From the NCBI GenBank assembly GCA_014529385.2, contig CM043966.1:103987087-104051086 (forward strand): DNA of 64,000 nucleotides, given 5' to 3'. Numbering within the stretch: position 1 is the first letter of the stretch; every line of letters starts with the position of its first letter. The notes below the pieces were generated by a model, which saw only the letters and a program-made list of their open reading frames with translations, searched no databases and was not told where the DNA came from. This stretch comes from Adiantum capillus-veneris. Its lineage: Eukaryota; Streptophyta; Polypodiopsida; Polypodiales; Pteridaceae. Below are positions 60,943 through 64,000 of the stretch, in pieces. The position numbers were made by a program, and so were the translations under genes.

Positions 60943-63344
60943 GCATACACACACACACACACACAAGGAGAACAAGATGGAGATGCAGCAAGAGCACTCT
61001 TTAACTGAACAAATGAGAGAATGAGTGACTTTTAGGTTTAGGTGACTTTTATATGAGCTCGCCAATTCACAATTGGGCGCCCATGCTTAGCCAGCTAACC
61101 CTTGAATGTTCCAGTTACAGTGCACCTCTCATTGGCAATCACTCTTACCCAATTCCTATTGGACCGACAAGCCCGGCCCATGACTACTAGAAGTGGACGC
61201 CAGTGGTGGTTAGCATTTCCCCCCTGCCTGAAGTAGATTCCACCCTTGGAATATAACAATGCAGCATCGATATCCATGATAGGAGTACTTGTGTTATAAG
61301 AAAAACATCATTGTGAAAGCTCAAAGACAGCATGTGCAGGCATGCAATAAGTGTGATGCATTCACGATATTCTAGAAAATGCAAAAAAAGTTCATGAATT
61401 GTAACATTGCCAACTAGAACAAGTGTAGTACCTTAATGAAATGCAATTGAGTTGAGGTCTATTAGGTTGACTCTAAGAGAAATACCCAAGATCTAGGGCT
61501 AAAGTAAGTATTAGATTCACCAATGTTAATTAAAAAATATTGATTAAAGAGTAGTTAACCCTAGGAATGCTCGTCAAGGTCTAAAGACTAGTGATCTTGT
61601 CACTTATACCACTGAAGTGTAATCAACATAAAATACAAAGAAGTTTGTGCTATTTGCTTTCTCTTTTCTTTTTTTTTTTTTTTTTTTGTTGTCATAGTTG
61701 CTACAAGTCATTGGGAGACTCGAGGTCTCAAATACCAGCTTGAGCATAAACTAGCCGGGAGACTCAAGGTCTCAAATACCAGCTTAACACAAGGACTTCC
61801 ACAACACAAGTCACACTTAGGTGGAATAAGCTAGAGAGAACTATATCCTCACAGTATAAAACATAACTAAACTTACTACAATTAATTGAATATCTAGCAA
61901 TTAAAGTGAGCAATTAAGTGACCTAGTTTAGCCTAAGGTCCTGATACCTACTTGAAGCCAACTAATGGACCAAACGCAAAGAGAAGAACATGGTACCAGA
62001 AGTTTGAAAAAATTATAGCATCTAAATTGGCAATGACACAACTTTATAAGTTTTATGTATTCTTAGAAACTTAGATGAATGTAACTATGGAAAGTGTAGA
62101 TAAAAGGAAGTAGTACACCTGATATAATGGAGAACATCCGTTGTAACATGTAAACATCCATTGTCGTTGTCCTTTGAAGGATTCCTTATGTAGTCACAAA
62201 CTGCAGAATAGTCCCCACCAAACATCCACCTCCCACAAGCACATCAGTGGGATAAAATAACTTTGCTAATCACTAAACTCTAAAATAGAAACACTCCTAT
62301 CGTACTAATCCTACCTACCTCCATCACTCGAGTCATGAGGATCAAAGTAAGTGGAGGTTGGAGAGCACCGTCGGTAGCTCTAAGACTAAACCTCCATCCT
62401 CATCATCAAGGTAGGTGTAATCCTCTTCGGTAAGGCCGTGTGTCTCGTATATCTATTCACTATTATTGTCCTCGTCCTCTTCCATGCAGATAGTATTAGG
62501 AATGTCACAAGGCGTGCATACTCAGCTTGGGCAAAAGAGTAAACTTGGGCAATTAGGCTAACTTCCTGGATAGAATAGGGATCCATCGTAGTCAAGAGGC
62601 CAGCCACTCTAACTCCTCAACATTTCTCTCACAAGTGAGTGTTTCAACCGAATTCCATTGAGAGGAAATATGGGATAACATAAATGTGTTACTTGGGACA
62701 TGTAAAAATAATATTTGTAGGAATCAGCCATATTAGTGAACACAAGTAGAGGATGGATAGGTGTTTAATGACATAGGTTTTTGTTTCAATTTACCTGAGG
62801 TGACATGTGCAGGTCCGGGTCAATGATTTTGACTAGCATTGTGCACATTCATTTGCAAATTGCTCTTGCTCTTTACTATTTTTTGTTTCGTTTTAAACAA
62901 GGGTGGTTAGTTACTATATATATATACATACACACACAATCCCTAAAATAAGAAAGCTCAAGGGTCAGGGAAAGAAGGGTAAGAGAGAAATAATCCAATA
63001 GGCTAACGTGAATGAAGACTTCCCCCCTTCCTTGGGTAGATCATACTTTAAAAGGGTGTCATCACCTTTTGGAACCATCTATTCCAATTAGTAATAGGTG
63101 AGGATTTTAGCCAATAGTTCTCTATTACCTTGGGTGCCTCATCGAGTTGCAAGGGTGGTAAGGTATTCTCCATGAACAAACTGGAAGTAGTGCATCAGGT
63201 AATAATTGAACAATAGGAGGTGTCGAATCTTTTGTAGCTTCATGGATGCTGCCTATGGTAGGTGAAGGTTGTGTAGAAGCTTTTACCTCTATAAATGCAT
63301 TACATGAGGAGCTAGAAGCTTCATGGAACTCCCCCTTTCCTGAG
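60638..63344. other. Gene-poor stretch
   Basis: It holds (CT)n at 60901-60939 followed by (AC)n to 60966, a poly-T run at about 61668-61687, and a 2-copy tandem repeat of about 46 bp with the shared word AGGTCTCAAATACCAGCTT at 61711-61787. No ORF is convincing. Confidence 0.5.
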
Positions 63345-63745
63345 CTAAGCCGAATAGATTGGTTTTCCTTGGAACCAAACTAGCTCTAGAATAGGTGTGT
63401 CGCATTCTGTGATCTTTCCCTTCCCACGATCTTCCATCAATTTTGGAATCACAAGGTTTGATTCACATGGTTTCATAGGGGATAGGGAAGGACACAATTT
63501 ACGTTTAGGTACCCAGATTCGATCATTTCCATCATAGTAGCCTTGGCTTCTAATAGTTGTTTGGGAATCCAACACGATTTGGTTTTCACCTTCTTAACCT
63601 GAGTGGAAACCTTCCTTTGAGTTTTCCTTTGTGAATTAACTTGAACCATAGGGGGGTCCGATAACGATACCTTGCGGATCCATTGATATGTACCCTTGGT
63701 CAGATCACGTGGAACCTTTGATGTAGAATTATCTGTTGTAGCCAT
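63345..63745 (-). pseudogene. Frameshifted fragment of an unassigned repetitive ORF
   Basis: It starts MATTDNSTSKVPRDLTKG (63745) and contains SCWIPKQLLEAK. From about 63530 the sensible reading moves to another frame (GYYDGNDRIWVPKRKL). The WxPK-x-LL..GYY..WxPK pattern resembles segments I associate with plant retroelement ORFs, but I cannot name the family. Confidence 0.4.
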
Positions 63746-64000
63746 GGAAGTTGATTATTTAGAGGGTTGTGCTATTGGCAAGGATGATGTGACTTTTTGG
63801 ATTGGCAATATTTTGTTGTTTTTTGTGTTAAGAAGAGGTGAGATTTCAAGTGTTATCCTTGAGCCGTAGGACTATGAGCTGGTTTTTGCATTGTGATACT
63901 CTCGATCTCCCAATCAATATTACATATGACTGCAAACATCCATTTGTGCCCCAGGTTTATATTACCCTCCATAGTACCAACAAGCATGAGCAAAAATCTT
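63746..64000. other. Window end, nothing recognised
   Basis: AT-rich sequence upstream of the preceding minus-strand ORF. No feature can be supported. Confidence 0.4.

Noticed and set aside
62386-62607. 73-codon minus-strand ORF
   Set aside because: Short, no motif, no neighbouring support.

Overview
This is a eukaryotic nuclear window from a land plant. The evidence is Ty1/copia and Ty3/gypsy elements of plant type, spliced genes with GT-AG introns of about 70-140 bp, a plant-type Ulp1 protease and FCP1-like domain, and very many (CT)n/(GA)n tracts. A seed-free vascular plant such as a fern or lycophyte is my guess from the repeat style, not something the sequence proves. I see no rRNA or tRNA gene, no CRISPR array and no recognisable single-copy housekeeping gene. 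Almost everything is mobile DNA in various states of decay.

Layout: (1) 1-3139 holds most of a DUF7869-type, transposase-like gene. (2) 3.4-8.0 kb is a decayed copia element on the minus strand whose 5' end has been replaced by a piece of a gypsy element (Gypsy-2). (3) 9.4-26.8 kb is dominated by one gypsy family (Gypsy-1) with unusually long LTRs of about 2.67 kb, each carrying a (CT)n tract. One copy (19000-26838) has both LTRs, a target-site duplication and, luckily, an unoccupied version of its own insertion site at about 30.5 kb in inverted orientation. (4) 26.9-36.1 kb is a rearranged cluster of Gypsy-2 LTR and gag pieces, partly palindromic. (5) 36.1-41.2 kb holds a broken coiled-coil ORF, a noncoding stretch with repeated GATCGCGATC palindromes, and an LTR/primer-site boundary of a third LTR family. 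(6) 43595-55378 is the most interesting part. (7) 55.4-64 kb is gene-poor, with a small inverted-repeat element, microsatellites and remnants of retroelements.

The 43595-55378 element (11,784 bp) is bounded by 33-bp terminal inverted repeats (32 of 33 matching) and contains four spliced genes. Gene 1 (+) has the residues of an RNase H-fold DDE transposase with an inserted zinc motif; its C-x2-C, H-x4-H and final Glu spacing closely resembles RAG1/Transib and CMC transposases. Gene 3 (+) encodes a single predicted 807-residue protein that joins an almost complete histone H3 (tail beginning ARTK, full histone fold), a Ulp1/C48 SUMO-protease-like domain and an FCP1/NIF-type HAD phosphatase-like domain. 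Genes 2 and 4 (-) match nothing I recognise. Genes 2 and 3 diverge from a roughly 2-kb microsatellite-rich region that holds four hairpins of exactly 59 bp with GGCGCGC stems.

My inference is that this is a large DNA transposon that carries its own chromatin-modifying toolkit: a histone mimic plus enzymes that would act on SUMO and on phosphoproteins. This copy has a premature TGA in gene 1, so it is probably no longer autonomous unless that codon is read through or helped in trans.
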